A stretch of DNA of 64,000 bases, from contig NZ_AMBZ01000002.1 of assembly GCF_000293805.1 (NCBI RefSeq), forward strand, positions 209,001 through 273,000, given 5' to 3'. Shown here piece after piece: positions 38,590 to 52,022 of this stretch. The stretch comes from Paenibacillus alvei DSM 29. Its GTDB lineage: Bacteria; Bacillota; Bacilli; Paenibacillales; Paenibacillaceae. A program made the position numbers and the translations under genes. Each line of letters begins with the position of its first letter. The stretch's first letter is position 1. Below the pieces are notes generated by a model. It was not told the DNA's origin and ran no database searches. It worked only from the letters and a program-made list of their open reading frames with translations.

Positions 38590-39243
38590 ATGACACAACC
38601 GATGATTTGGATCGTCGGCGCCGGTTGCGGCATCGGACTTGGCATTGCCAAGTCATTTGGACAGCGTGGTTACCTTCCGATTCTCATTACACGAGATAAG
38701 GAGACGCTTGAACAAATGAAAGACATTCTGCACGACATGAATATCGAAGCGACTGGCACTGTCGCACTTACTAGCGACGAAACTGCCCTTCGTAAAGCAC
38801 TGACAGCACTAGAATCCGAACACGGTACACCTGAGGTCGTCATATATAACGCATCTGCTCATGCACCTGGGCTTCCATCTGAAGTGCAGCCTTCTGATAT
38901 GATTGAAGACTTCAAGGTGAATGTTGTCGGGGCGCTTACGACTGCTCAGTGCGTTCTCCCGGGCATGAAGACTCGAGGCACAGGCTCTTACCTACTGACT
39001 GGCGGGGGACAAGCACTGCACCCTACAGCAGCACTAGCATCGCTTGGCATTGGAAAGTCTGGTCTGCGCAGTCTAGCTTACAGCCTGCATGATGAGTTTA
39101 AGCAGTGCGGTTTATACGCCGGTACATTGACCGTCTGCGGCTTTGTTCAGCCTAATACCTCCTTTGACTCGCAATTGGTCGGTGAAGCCTTCTACAGCAT
39201 GCATACGAAGCGTTCTGAAGCTGAGGTTATGTTAAAGCCATAA
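38590..39243 (+). CDS. Short-chain dehydrogenase/reductase-like protein lacking the catalytic Tyr
   Basis: 217 residues, Rossmann fold. The N-terminal IVGAGCGIGLGIAKSFG is the dinucleotide-binding turn, and DFKVNVVGA carries the structural Asn. The usual NNAG is YNASA, the catalytic Ser strand reads SYLLTGGG, and the YxxxK motif reads LGIGK. The Lys is therefore kept but the Tyr is Leu, and classical oxidoreductase activity is doubtful. ATG with AAGGGG at 11 bases. It is the only clear plus-strand gene here, with its own promoter and a terminator shared with atpC. Substrate unknown; it could bind nucleotide without redox chemistry. Confidence 0.8.
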   Translation: MTQPMIWIVGAGCGIGLGIAKSFGQRGYLPILITRDKETLEQMKDILHDMNIEATGTVALTSDETALRKALTALESEHGTPEVVIYNASAHAPGLPSEVQPSDMIEDFKVNVVGALTTAQCVLPGMKTRGTGSYLLTGGGQALHPTAALASLGIGKSGLRSLAYSLHDEFKQCGLYAGTLTVCGFVQPNTSFDSQLVGEAFYSMHTKRSEAEVMLKP

Positions 39244-39261
39244 TTTATATTCTTATGAAAA

Positions 39262-39303
39262 AAGAGCTGTTCCACCAACCCGAGAGGTTCTGGAACAGCT
39301 CTT
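39262..39303. terminator. Bidirectional terminator between the SDR gene and atpC
   Basis: Thirteen-base perfect arms AAGAGCTGTTCCA/TGGAACAGCTCTT with an inner AACC/GGTT pair. T-rich tail on both strands. It ends both the SDR transcript and the atp operon. Confidence 0.95.
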
Positions 39304-39315
39304 CTTCTATTTATA

Positions 39316-39732
39316 TTACCATTCTTTTTGTGAGACTTTAATCCGCGTCACGGCGCGTTGGAGCGACAATTCCGCACGACGGAAGTCCAGGGAATCCTGC
39401 TTGCTCCGTGCAGCCATCGCCAGACGTTGCTCCGCCCGGGCCTTGGCTGCCTTGGCACGTTCCACATCGATGTCTTCCGGCATTTCCGCGCTTTCTGCCA
39501 GTACAACGACTTTGTCTTTACGTACTTCGACAAATCCGCCATGTACCGCAATCCAATGCTCCTTGCCGCCTTCCTTGATCTTCATCGGACCAATACGAAG
39601 CGGCGTAACCATTGGAATATGGTTCGCCAAAATACCGAGATCTCCTTCGACGCCCTTGACGCTAATCATGTCCACCTGCTGTTCGAACACTTTGTGCTCC
39701 GGTGTAACGATTTCCAACAAAAAGGTGCTCAA
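39316..39732 (-). CDS. atpC: ATP synthase F1 epsilon subunit
   Basis: Central-stalk subunit that couples rotation and inhibits ATP hydrolysis. 138 residues: N-terminal beta sandwich (STFLLEIVTPEHKVFEQQVDMISVKGVEGDLGILANHIPM region) and C-terminal helical hairpin rich in Ala/Arg. TTG at 39730-39732 with GGAGG at 9 bases yields the standard N-terminus. It is the last gene of the operon. Confidence 0.95.
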   Translation of the reverse strand: MSTFLLEIVTPEHKVFEQQVDMISVKGVEGDLGILANHIPMVTPLRIGPMKIKEGGKEHWIAVHGGFVEVRKDKVVVLAESAEMPEDIDVERAKAAKARAEQRLAMAARSKQDSLDFRRAELSLQRAVTRIKVSQKEW

Positions 39733-39798
39733 CTGAGGTTTCCTCCTTCCGTTCTGTCCTTGCCTTAGCAACAGACAGCCCGTTTCACGTCAAGCCGC

Positions 39799-42101
<2,303 letters not shown>

Positions 42102-42122
42102 TTCCATCTCACCTGCCTTTAG

Positions 42123-42183
42123 CGCTTTGCGCAGGGCAAAGCGGACTTCTTCGAATGCGCACCGGGAGCCCTGAGGCTTCCGG
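42123..42183 (-). promoter_or_regulatory. Two consecutive hairpins between atpA and atpG
   Basis: CGCTTTGC-GCAGG-GCAAAGCG (42123-42143) is perfect; CCGGGAGCC-CTGA-GGCTTCCGG (42162-42183) has one mismatch. There is no U-run, so they are more likely to shape mRNA stability or initiation of atpG than to terminate. Confidence 0.45.
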
Positions 42184-42204
42184 GCTGCAGTCAACTTCTA
42201 TCTA

Positions 42205-43725
<1,521 letters not shown>

Positions 43726-43797
43726 TCACCCCATTCTTCCGTGCTAAATAGTTGATGAGTGTTCAAAAACGGACTTCTTGAACATTCTCGATAAGAA

Positions 43798-44346
43798 TTA
43801 CTGCGCTTGCAATTTCAATGATCTATTTAGGCGTTCCAACTTGCCGGACAAGCTGCCGTCATACAGGTGATCCCGAATGCGGACTTGCAAGCCTCCGATT
43901 ACGGATGCGTCAACAACGTTATGAACGCGAATCGTCTTGCCTAGTTTCTGACCGAATTCAGCAGCAACAGCTTCCTTCTCCGATTCATCAAGCGGATAAG
44001 CGGATGTCACTGTTGCATCCAGGATGCCGAGCGCTTCACCAGCAATGCGTACATAGCTGTCTGCTATCTCGCGCAGTGCGTCAATACGTCCACGTTCGAT
44101 AAGCAGCTGAACCATGTTGAGCAAAATATCAGACACATGACCGTCTAGTACTTTGCCAAGTACAGCGGACTTCTCGGCATGACCGATATTCGGCGACGTC
44201 AGAATAAGGTACAATTCATGATTGGCTTTCACCAATTCCGCAGTTTCCTTCAACTGCTGTTCCGTTTCCGAGACCAGTTGACGCTCCTGAGCAAGTTCGA
44301 ACAACGCTTTGGCATAACGCTTGGCAATTACGATGTTCTGGCTCAT
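43798..44346 (-). CDS. atpH: ATP synthase F1 delta subunit
   Basis: Peripheral stalk cap linking F1 to subunit b, 182 residues. N-terminal IAKRYAKALFELAQE and C-terminal GGLQVRIRDHLYDGSLSGKLERL are diagnostic. The ATG overlaps the atpF stop (ATGA), behind GGAGG. Confidence 0.96.
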   Translation of the reverse strand: MSQNIVIAKRYAKALFELAQERQLVSETEQQLKETAELVKANHELYLILTSPNIGHAEKSAVLGKVLDGHVSDILLNMVQLLIERGRIDALREIADSYVRIAGEALGILDATVTSAYPLDESEKEAVAAEFGQKLGKTIRVHNVVDASVIGGLQVRIRDHLYDGSLSGKLERLNRSLKLQAQ

Positions 44347-44828
44347 TGTTTGCCTCCTACCTCTTTCAGGTATTGGCCGACCAATTGCTCTTGATCTTTC
44401 TCGTCAACTTGCTTCTCCAAGATCTTCGATGCGATTGCTACGGACATGTTGCCCACTTCTTCGCGAAGAGCTGCAACTGCCTTGTTCTTCTCGCTCTCGA
44501 TATCGCGAGCTGCTTCTTCCTTCAGACGAACAGCCTCGCTCTTCGCGCCGCCGATAATCTCGTCTGCTTGACGAACGCTCGTTTGTTTCGCTTGCTCGAT
44601 GATGTCGTACGCATCTTTGCGCGCTGTAGCAAGAGCTTCCTTCTGTTCTTCTACGTATACTTGTGCCTGTGAACGGCTATTCGCCGCTTCATCCAATTGC
44701 TGCTGCACGAGCTCGCGGCGTTTCTCCATCACGTCGAACAATGGTCCGAACGCGTACTTTTGAAGTAAGAAATATAGGATTAAGAAAGCAAGGATCGCCC
44801 ACACGAAATTTTCCCAAACAAAACTCAC
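44343..44828 (-). CDS. atpF: ATP synthase Fo b subunit
   Basis: One N-terminal membrane helix, then a long charged coiled coil forming the stator; 161 residues. The second GTG (44826-44828) is chosen, 9 bases after AAAGGA; the first GTG abuts that site. It overlaps atpH by 4 bases. Confidence 0.94.
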   Translation of the reverse strand: MSFVWENFVWAILAFLILYFLLQKYAFGPLFDVMEKRRELVQQQLDEAANSRSQAQVYVEEQKEALATARKDAYDIIEQAKQTSVRQADEIIGGAKSEAVRLKEEAARDIESEKNKAVAALREEVGNMSVAIASKILEKQVDEKDQEQLVGQYLKEVGGKQ

Positions 44829-44918
44829 TACAGTCACTCCTTTCCGTTAACATGACGTGCTAACAAAACGAAGGCGCGGATGGCATCGGCCTTCCCCGCC
44901 AAACCGTTTGTCTATTCA

Positions 44919-45152
<234 letters not shown>

Positions 45153-45231
45153 TCATGTATTTATTGAATTGCTTTGTTTATATGTCTCACCCGAAGTTGC
45201 CCATAATCAGTATGGGACTCGGCAGAGTTTG

Positions 45232-46017
45232 TTAATGTTCTTCATGTACAGATGCCTGCGCGATGTATACCATTGTCAACATCGTAAAGATGAAGGCTTG
45301 GAGCGCGCCGATAAATATACTGAAGCCTTGCCATGCCGCGAGGAACGGTAGACCGAATACCCCTGCTCCAATGAGTGTGGATATCAGTACCTCACCCGCG
45401 AAAATGTTCGCGTACAACCGGATACCAAGCGCAATTGGCTTCGCCAAGTTCTCCACGATGTTCAGTGGAAGAAAGATTGGGAATGGCTCAACGTAGTGCT
45501 TCAAGTAGTGCTTCCGATTGTTCTTGAGGCCTAGGAAGTTCACGATAACGAAGACCATGAACGCCAGACCGAATGTTACGGATACGTCAGCCGTTGGCGA
45601 CTTATACCACAACAAATGGACGTGTTCAGGTTTACCCTTAGCTGCAAGTTCGTCAAATGCCGCCTGACTAGTTGCTACAATCTCGTGACCGAAGATAGAC
45701 ACCGGATGATGCGCTTCGGTAATGATTGCGAATGGCAAACCTAGTACGTTGGATACGAAAATAAACAAGATAAGCGTCATCCCTAATGAGATGAATGCCT
45801 TGCCCTTCTTCAGCGGCATCGCACTACCGATAATGCCTTGTACAAACTCCACAACCCACTCCAAGAAATTCTGCATCTTGGAAGGCTTTTCAACCGAAAG
45901 ATTGCGAACAGCGAGCCGGGCAATAATAAAGGTAATGATTCCGCTAAGGAGTAGCGTGAAGATGATGGACAAATCCAAGTGCAGTCCCATAACCTCGATA
46001 ATCGGTGCTGAGTGCAT
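45232..46017 (-). CDS. atpB: ATP synthase Fo a subunit
   Basis: Stator half-channel subunit, 261 residues, five to six helices. The key Arg is in LAKPIALGIRLYANIFAGEVL. The ATG giving MHSAPIIEVMG lies 9 bases after AAGGGGTG. Followed by atpE. Confidence 0.96.
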   Translation of the reverse strand: MHSAPIIEVMGLHLDLSIIFTLLLSGIITFIIARLAVRNLSVEKPSKMQNFLEWVVEFVQGIIGSAMPLKKGKAFISLGMTLILFIFVSNVLGLPFAIITEAHHPVSIFGHEIVATSQAAFDELAAKGKPEHVHLLWYKSPTADVSVTFGLAFMVFVIVNFLGLKNNRKHYLKHYVEPFPIFLPLNIVENLAKPIALGIRLYANIFAGEVLISTLIGAGVFGLPFLAAWQGFSIFIGALQAFIFTMLTMVYIAQASVHEEH

Positions 46018-46047
46018 AAATGTGTTCACCCCTTTCCAATAGACTGC

Positions 46048-46428
46048 TTACGCTTTCTTTCTGCTTGCCCAAATTATACTTACGAAAATCGACAATAACT
46101 GAGTAATAAAAAATCCGACAATTGTCGCCACAAGGGATATGTGCTGTTCGAACTTAATGGCGAACATGACTGCCAAGAGTACAATGCACATACGAGTTAC
46201 AAATCCAAAGCTGTACCGTCTCTTCTCCTGGCTAGCAGCCATCTCTGCAATCTGTCTAACTTTGATAGACAAATAGTGAGCATAGACAAGCCCTGCCGTT
46301 GTTCCTAATATCAATCCGGCAGTGTATGGCCGATATTCCGGCGCTGCTGCCCAACCAAGTAGGAACGCCGACAGCAAGAGGAACGTCACTCTCGTAACGG
46401 CACGAACCATGGAAGTCATATCATTCAT
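46048..46428 (-). CDS. atpI: ATP synthase subunit I
   Basis: 126 residues, four transmembrane helices. Accessory protein thought to aid c-ring assembly or magnesium uptake; not a structural subunit of the finished enzyme. It overlaps the AtpZ-like gene by 8 bases and precedes atpB. Confidence 0.88.
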   Translation of the reverse strand: MNDMTSMVRAVTRVTFLLLSAFLLGWAAAPEYRPYTAGLILGTTAGLVYAHYLSIKVRQIAEMAASQEKRRYSFGFVTRMCIVLLAVMFAIKFEQHISLVATIVGFFITQLLSIFVSIIWASRKKA

Positions 46429-46654
46429 TTTGTTCCCCCATGAACTTCTTTACTAAGTAGATGATGTTGACGATGCCAAGGCACAGCCCGACAATACTTC
46501 CGACTCCCATCCAGAGCTTGGACCCATCCAAAGCATTGGCAATCCACTTCCCCGCGTAAAAGCCTAAGAGTATATACAAGGCAAGCAAGACACCCGCTCC
46601 ACTGATGGAGAGGGCAACCAGCCATAGGCGATCGTTACGATTCGACATTTTCAT
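46421..46654 (-). CDS. atpZ: AtpZ/AtpI family protein, first gene of the atp operon
   Basis: 77 residues with two helices separated by a short polar loop (GKWIANALDGSKLWMGVGSIVG). This pattern is typical of AtpZ, which forms a cation channel with AtpI in some bacteria. The promoter at 46673-46702 lies right upstream, making the leader very short. Confidence 0.8.
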   Translation of the reverse strand: MKMSNRNDRLWLVALSISGAGVLLALYILLGFYAGKWIANALDGSKLWMGVGSIVGLCLGIVNIIYLVKKFMGEQNE

Positions 46655-46672
46655 AGCCTATAATTCCCATTC

Positions 46673-46702
46673 ATTTTACTTAAATTTACGAGTCTTTGTC
46701 AA
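46673..46702 (-). promoter_or_regulatory. Sigma-A promoter of the atp operon
   Basis: Minus strand TTGACA (46697-46702), exact consensus, 18-base spacer, TAAAAT (46673-46678). Start of transcription near 46666, about 12 bases from the first ATG. Confidence 0.75.
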
Positions 46703-46829
46703 TTGATAAAAACCGCGTAACAACAAGGATGAAAACGATACACATTCGCTTTCAAAGCTCCGAAAATCCGCGTAAACCGTACAGTATCACTGTATGCTGG
46801 TGCCTTCCCTCATAGAAGAGTGCCATCTA

Positions 46830-47984
46830 TCAATTTGTGAACTTTGTGTGAAAAGGTTCAGGACGTTCTTCCAGAACTCCAAAACTGTGAAGAATCGCAC
46901 TGACGATCCGCTGCGACGCTTTGCCATCGCCGTATGGATTTGCAGCCTTGCTCATCCGTGCATACGTCGTTTCATCCGACAGGAGCGCCTTCGCTCGCGC
47001 ATATACTTTCTCCTCATCCGTGCCGACCAATTCCAGCGTGCCTGCGTCGATTCCTTCCGGTCGTTCGGTAGTTTCGCGGAGGACGAGCACAGGTATGCCA
47101 AATGACGGCGCTTCCTCCTGAAGACCGCCTGAATCGGTAAGGATGAGGTGCGTGTGTGGATAGAAATTGTGAAGGTCTACCACGTCAAGCGGGTCAATCA
47201 GCTTAATGCGCGGATGATCTCCCAGCATCTCATGAGCCGGTTCACGTACAGCCGGACTTGGATGAACCGGATATACGATCGCAATATCTTCGAATTCGTC
47301 CGCAATGCGGCGAACGGCACGGAAAATGTTACGGTGCGGCTCTCCCTGTGATTCGCGGCGATGTGCAGTCATCAATACAAGCCGCTTGCCTTGCGCCCAA
47401 TCGAGCACCTCATGCTTGTAATCGGATCGTACTGTATATTGAAACACATCTGTAACCGTGTTGCCTGTGACAAATATCGATGCATCTTGCTTATTTTCTT
47501 TACGCAAATTGCTAGCCGACCAATCGGTAGGCGCAAAGTGCAAATCAGCCAAAACGCCTGTCAATTGACGGTTCATTTCTTCTGGAAACGGAGAAAGCTT
47601 GTTCCATGTACGAAGTCCCGCCTCCACGTGCCCTACCTTAATCTGCTGCATGAATGCCGCGTAGCTGGCAAGGAACGTCGTCAATGTGTCACCATGTACA
47701 AGTACAATATCTGGCTTCGCTTCTTGCAAAACAGGCTCCAGTCCCTGAAGGACACGCACAGAAATATCATTTAGCGTCTGGCGAGCCTGCATAATATCCA
47801 GATCATAATCTGGTTTAATATTGAACACATCGAGCACCTGGTCCAACATCTGACGATGTTGGGCCGTGACGCATACGATGGATTCGATGTGTTCCGGATG
47901 CTTCTGTAATTCCAAAATGAGCGGCGCCATCTTGATTGCTTCTGGACGTACACCGAACACCGTCATTACTTTCACTTTGGACAT
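46830..47984 (-). CDS. mnaA: UDP-N-acetylglucosamine 2-epimerase (non-hydrolysing)
   Basis: Interconverts UDP-GlcNAc and UDP-ManNAc (WecB/MnaA family), 384 residues. Recognised motifs are GVRPEAIKMAPL, LVHGDTLTTFLA, GHVEAGLRTW, LTAHRRES-type loop and TDSGGLQEEAPSFGIPVLVLRETTERPE with the catalytic and allosteric residues. It supplies the ManNAc donor for TagA. ATG with GGAGG. It sits between upp and atp, a position found in other Bacillales. Confidence 0.95.
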   Translation of the reverse strand: MSKVKVMTVFGVRPEAIKMAPLILELQKHPEHIESIVCVTAQHRQMLDQVLDVFNIKPDYDLDIMQARQTLNDISVRVLQGLEPVLQEAKPDIVLVHGDTLTTFLASYAAFMQQIKVGHVEAGLRTWNKLSPFPEEMNRQLTGVLADLHFAPTDWSASNLRKENKQDASIFVTGNTVTDVFQYTVRSDYKHEVLDWAQGKRLVLMTAHRRESQGEPHRNIFRAVRRIADEFEDIAIVYPVHPSPAVREPAHEMLGDHPRIKLIDPLDVVDLHNFYPHTHLILTDSGGLQEEAPSFGIPVLVLRETTERPEGIDAGTLELVGTDEEKVYARAKALLSDETTYARMSKAANPYGDGKASQRIVSAILHSFGVLEERPEPFHTKFTN

Positions 47985-48275
47985 AGTCTTATCCTCCGTC
48001 TTTCTTCTTGCATAATAGTCAATACATTGTTTGCTCTAAAATCATTTTTTTGACTTCAAAAAGATACTTTTCAGCACCGAGAAGGTTGCAAGAACTCGAA
48101 GCCGAGCTTCCGAAGCGAGTTTTGCCGAACAAAACTTGTAAGGAGCAGCAGAGTGCAGACAAAGACTACATGAGCAGCTAAAATGTTTCCGCAGGAAACA
48201 TACTTCGTAAGCATAAGCTCTTCGAGAGTGAATACAAGATTCGATGCCGAATTGCCTCTTGAAAAGCGAATTCTT
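47985..48275. other. Intergenic region between upp and mnaA with small hairpins
   Basis: AGTTTTG-CCGAA-CAAAACT (48118-48136) and TGTTTCC-GCA-GGAAACA (48184-48200) can fold. The 11-mer TGCCGAACAAA recurs at 48123-48133 and in the upp 3' end at 48284-48294. No U-run or credible ORF is seen; open frames here lack a ribosome binding site. Confidence 0.4.
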
Positions 48276-48905
48276 CTACTTCGTGCCGAACAAACGGTCG
48301 CCGGCATCGCCCAATCCTGGAACAATATAGCCGTGATCGTCCAGACGCTCGTCCAATGCTGCCAGATAAATGTCGATGTCAGGATGTGCTTCCTGAACGG
48401 CCTTCACACCTTCCGGCGCTGCAATCAAGCACATCAATTTAATTTGCGTGCAGCTGCGCTTCTTCAATACATCGATAGCCGCAATCGCGGAACCGCCAGT
48501 AGCAAGCATTGGATCAATGACAATCAGTTGACGTTCTGTTACATCGGTAGGAAGCTTCGTATAGTATTCAACGGGTTGAAGTGTCTCAGGATCACGGAAC
48601 AGCCCTACGTGCCCAATTTTCGCACCTGGAATCAGCTTAACAACGCCTTCTACCATTCCAAGCCCTGCACGCAGTATTGGAATCAAGCCCAGCATGCGTC
48701 CAGCGATCATTTTGCTCTCTGTTTCTGCAACAGGCGTTTCCACTGTCACTGTTTGCAAAGGCAATTCACGAGTAATCTCGTACGCCATCAAGGTTGCTAC
48801 TTCGTCCACGAGCTCGCGGAAGTCTTTCGTTGTTGTCTTCTTGTCTCGAATCAATGTCAATTTGTGTTGAATCAAAGGATGATCGCAAATGACCAATTTA
48901 CCCAT
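48276..48905 (-). CDS. upp: Uracil phosphoribosyltransferase
   Basis: Salvage enzyme, uracil plus PRPP to UMP. 209 residues from ATG behind GGAGGG ([17 protein letters not shown]). PRPP motif [17 protein letters not shown] and the C-terminal uracil-binding region [16 protein letters not shown] are complete. Longer in-frame starts have no Shine-Dalgarno. Confidence 0.97.
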   Translation of the reverse strand: MGKLVICDHPLIQHKLTLIRDKKTTTKDFRELVDEVATLMAYEITRELPLQTVTVETPVAETESKMIAGRMLGLIPILRAGLGMVEGVVKLIPGAKIGHVGLFRDPETLQPVEYYTKLPTDVTERQLIVIDPMLATGGSAIAAIDVLKKRSCTQIKLMCLIAAPEGVKAVQEAHPDIDIYLAALDERLDDHGYIVPGLGDAGDRLFGTK

Positions 48906-49036
48906 ATTTCGTGTCCCTCCGCCTTTTACTCTCTCGTTGCTGTCGATCTCATACGTGATGAATTGAACTGATATTCCTGCTTTCAACAGCCGTGTCGCTC
49001 TAGCATCTCCGGCTTCATCAACGCTAAACAGGCTTT

Positions 49037-49045
49037 ATTATAACA
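49037..49045 (-). promoter_or_regulatory. Extended -10 promoter candidate of upp
   Basis: TGTTATAAT on the minus strand, 130 bases upstream of the upp start; no good -35. Confidence 0.45.
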
Positions 49046-49277
49046 TTCCGCGCTTATCCCTGCACGTATTGCGGGCACTTTTGAGGTATTTTTCACATTT
49101 CCGACGAACTCGGCACAAAAGAGCACACTGTACTATTTCTAAGCATGTTGGGGTCTGCTTATACATGTTCATCCCGCCGAACATTGGAAATTGTCGATTA
49201 TCCGCCCTGAAGTTCCTCGATCCATGGCCCGAATAATGTATCGTAAGCACCTGAGCTTCTCCCCCATTCTACACCTA

Positions 49278-49319
49278 CAAAAAAAGAGCAGGTCATCTAC
49301 AACGAGAGATTACCTGCTC
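49278..49319 (-). terminator. Terminator of glyA
   Basis: GAGCAGGT/ACCTGCTC arms with inner ATCT/AGAT pairing, followed by TTTTTTT on the minus strand, about 50 bases after the glyA stop. Confidence 0.94.
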
Positions 49320-49367
49320 CGTCCTTCTTATGATCAAAGAAAAGGCCCATTAACCACGAGACTAATC

Positions 49368-50618
49368 TTAGTATTTCAAAGTTGAGTACAGCGGGAATTG
49401 AGCTGTCAAATCGCTGACCATTCCACGCGCCTTGCTCAATACAGCTTCATCTTGAGGCTGCTTCAATGTCATGGCAATGACTTGGCCGATGACACGCATT
49501 GCTGCTTCATCCATGCCTCTGGACGTTGCGGCTGGTGTTCCGATACGAATGCCGCTTGTAATGAACGGGCTAGTCGGGTCGAATGGTATTGCATTCTTGT
49601 TGACGGTAATGCCTACAGAATCCAGCACCTTCTCCGCATCCTTGCCTGTGATATTGATATTGCGCGTATCAATCAGCATCAGATGGTTGTCTGTACCGCC
49701 AGATACAATCGTCAAACCTTCTTCAACCAACGTAGATGCCAATACCTGTGCGTTCTTGATCACTTGCTCTGCATACTGCTTAAAGGACGGCTGCAATGCT
49801 TCGCCAAGGGCAACAGCCTTGGAGGCAATAACGTGCATGAGAGGGCCGCCTTGCGTACCTGGGAATACAGCCTTATCGATCGCTTGAGCCCAGGCTTGAC
49901 GGCACATGATCATACCACCACGCGGACCGCGCAATGTTTTGTGCGTTGTCGTCGTAACGAAATGGGCATGAGGCACTGGACTTGGATGAAGTCCTGCTGC
50001 AACCAAGCCAGCAATATGCGCCATATCTACCATGAACAGAGCGCCTACATCGTTAGCGATTTGGCCAAGTGCTTCAAAATCAATGATGCGTGGATAAGCG
50101 CTCGCGCCAGCCACGATCATCTTTGGACGATGCTTGAAAGCAGCTTTGCGTACTTTATCATAATCGATGCGGAAAGTGTCTTCTTCTACACCGTATGCCA
50201 CGAAGTTGTACAACAAGCCTGATGCGTTCACGGGGCTTCCATGAGTTAAATGTCCGCCATGCGCCAAGTCCATGCCAAGCACAGTGTCCCCAGGCTTCAA
50301 CGCTGCCAAATACACAGCCATGTTCGCCTGCGCACCAGAGTGAGGCTGTACGTTGACGTGTTCAGCACCAAACAGCTCCTTCGCACGATTGCGCGCGATG
50401 TCTTCCACAATATCGACATGCTCACAGCCGCCATAGTAACGTTTGCCTGGATAGCCTTCCGCATATTTGTTCGTCAGAACCGTTCCCATCGCTTCCATAA
50501 CCGCCTCACTGACGATATTTTCAGAAGCAATCAGTTCGATATTGTTGCGCTGACGCTGCAACTCCAAGTCCATTGCTTTCAACACTTCAGGATCTGCTTG
50601 TCGTAAATGATCTACCAT
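49368..50618 (-). CDS. glyA: Serine hydroxymethyltransferase
   Basis: PLP enzyme making glycine and 5,10-methylene-THF from serine and THF. 416 residues; the ATG giving [12 protein letters not shown] is 9 bases after GGGAGGG. PLP lysine in [15 protein letters not shown]; substrate loop [12 protein letters not shown]. It is the last gene of rpiB-ywlG-glyA, which begins behind a ZTP riboswitch: low 10-formyl-THF raises ZTP and switches this one-carbon gene on. Confidence 0.97.
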   Translation of the reverse strand: MVDHLRQADPEVLKAMDLELQRQRNNIELIASENIVSEAVMEAMGTVLTNKYAEGYPGKRYYGGCEHVDIVEDIARNRAKELFGAEHVNVQPHSGAQANMAVYLAALKPGDTVLGMDLAHGGHLTHGSPVNASGLLYNFVAYGVEEDTFRIDYDKVRKAAFKHRPKMIVAGASAYPRIIDFEALGQIANDVGALFMVDMAHIAGLVAAGLHPSPVPHAHFVTTTTHKTLRGPRGGMIMCRQAWAQAIDKAVFPGTQGGPLMHVIASKAVALGEALQPSFKQYAEQVIKNAQVLASTLVEEGLTIVSGGTDNHLMLIDTRNINITGKDAEKVLDSVGITVNKNAIPFDPTSPFITSGIRIGTPAATSRGMDEAAMRVIGQVIAMTLKQPQDEAVLSKARGMVSDLTAQFPLYSTLKY

Positions 50619-50771
50619 TGGCATAGCCCTCCCACATTTTAATTCCCTTATTGCAATGTATGACAAACGCATCTGCGTTAAGGTTCAATCGTAACCGTGA
50701 TTCAACATAAAGCGACGAGTTCCCCAATTCGCCGCCACACCTAGCAAGCAAGCTACTAAGCAGTTCTGCGA

Positions 50772-51395
50772 CTATTCACAAGAAGACAATCCTTCTTCTG
50801 CTGGAAGCTGGTATACAGCACGTTCGCCGCCTATAAGCTTCGGCCGCGTCTTCGCCATATTGACTCGGGCCTTGCCGATATAACGAACCTCTGTCCGCAA
50901 GGGTACAGCCACTCGTCTCAAATGCATGCCGATCAAGGTCTCGCCGATATCGATGCCGGCATGAGCCTCTAGTTCCTCTGCCAAACATGCATCCGGCAAA
51001 TGACGGTAAGCATACGCCGCCATTGAGCCCCCCGCTTTCCGCACAGGCACCGCAGACACTTCCAGCAACCCGAATCTCTCCAGCGTACGACGCTCAACAA
51101 CAAGCGCACGGTTCAAATGTTCACAGCATTGAATAGCAACCTCGAGGCCATAGCTTGATCGGAGTACACTGAGTCCGGCAAATATCGCCTGAGCGGTATC
51201 CGACGCACCAGATGTCCCAATGCGCGCGCCTGCTACCTCACTCGTACTGCAGCCAATCACGACGATCTGACCTGGCTTCAGCCCTGCCTCCCGAACGAGA
51301 GCATGTGCAGCAGCTTCCGCTTGCTCGCGAACCTGCTCCATTTTCAAGAATGACGTTGCCGGGCCTTGATGTTCGTTCTTCTCGATCTCAATCAT
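50772..51395 (-). CDS. ywlG: YwlG/DUF436 family protein (TIGR01440)
   Basis: 207 residues. Conserved blocks VVIGCSTSEVAGARIGTSG, IQCCEHLNRALVVER and the acidic GIDIGETLIGMHLR match the DUF436 family. Function is not established; the family is consistently between rpiB and glyA in Bacillales. GGAGGTGA lies upstream; the ATG at 51393-51395 has better spacing than one 9 bases before it. Confidence 0.88.
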   Translation of the reverse strand: MIEIEKNEHQGPATSFLKMEQVREQAEAAAHALVREAGLKPGQIVVIGCSTSEVAGARIGTSGASDTAQAIFAGLSVLRSSYGLEVAIQCCEHLNRALVVERRTLERFGLLEVSAVPVRKAGGSMAAYAYRHLPDACLAEELEAHAGIDIGETLIGMHLRRVAVPLRTEVRYIGKARVNMAKTRPKLIGGERAVYQLPAEEGLSSCE

Positions 51396-51417
51396 ACTGC
51401 CCATTCACCTCCACCCA

Positions 51418-51876
51418 TTACGCTTGCGGGTGATATTTATGTTCTACGTCTGCAACTTTGCGAAGACGTCCAATATGGCGTTCCCCTTGACTGAACTCCG
51501 TACCCAGCCATACGCGTACAATCTCTTCAGCCAATCCGGGCCCAATAACGCGCTCACCCATAGCAAGCACATTCGTATCATTATGCTCTCTTGTTGCCTT
51601 GGCTGAGAATAAATCATGAACAAGCGCGCAGCGGACGCCTGGAACCTTATTTGCTGCGATGGACATGCCAATTCCAGTACCGCATATGAGCACGCCGCGA
51701 TCTGCCTCGCCTGAAGCAACCATTTCCGCAACCGGTACCGCATAATCCGGATAATCTACTGATGTTGTGCAATCGCACCCTACATCAACGACTTCATGAC
51801 CCAGTTCCTTTATGACTCGAACAATTCCTTCCTTCAGTCGTACGCCAGCATGGTCTGCACCAATGGCAATTTTCAT
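51418..51876 (-). CDS. rpiB: Ribose-5-phosphate isomerase B
   Basis: Interconverts ribulose-5-P and ribose-5-P (PRPP supply). 152 residues, ATG with GGAGGG. IGADHAGVRLKE, active-site Cys in LICGTGIGMSIAANK and the His of ALVHDLFSAKATREHND are intact. First gene after the ZTP riboswitch. Confidence 0.95.
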   Translation of the reverse strand: MKIAIGADHAGVRLKEGIVRVIKELGHEVVDVGCDCTTSVDYPDYAVPVAEMVASGEADRGVLICGTGIGMSIAANKVPGVRCALVHDLFSAKATREHNDTNVLAMGERVIGPGLAEEIVRVWLGTEFSQGERHIGRLRKVADVEHKYHPQA

Positions 51877-52022
51877 CGTCGTACCCTCCATCCGTTGTCT
51901 ACAAATGTAACTTCCGTCCATGTTACCATGCTCGGTATGCTACAGGTTTATTATAACGAATTTCCCGCAGCTTGGACGAGCCATTTGCACGCTGCCTCCA
52001 GTGTAACATGTCTCCATCATTG

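Noticed and set aside
48071-48325. 84-codon minus-strand frame between upp and mnaA
   Set aside because: It begins inside the upp 3' end in another frame and has no ribosome binding site.
49038-49250. 70-codon minus-strand frame upstream of upp
   Set aside because: No Shine-Dalgarno and unlike any family; it is the upp leader and upstream region.
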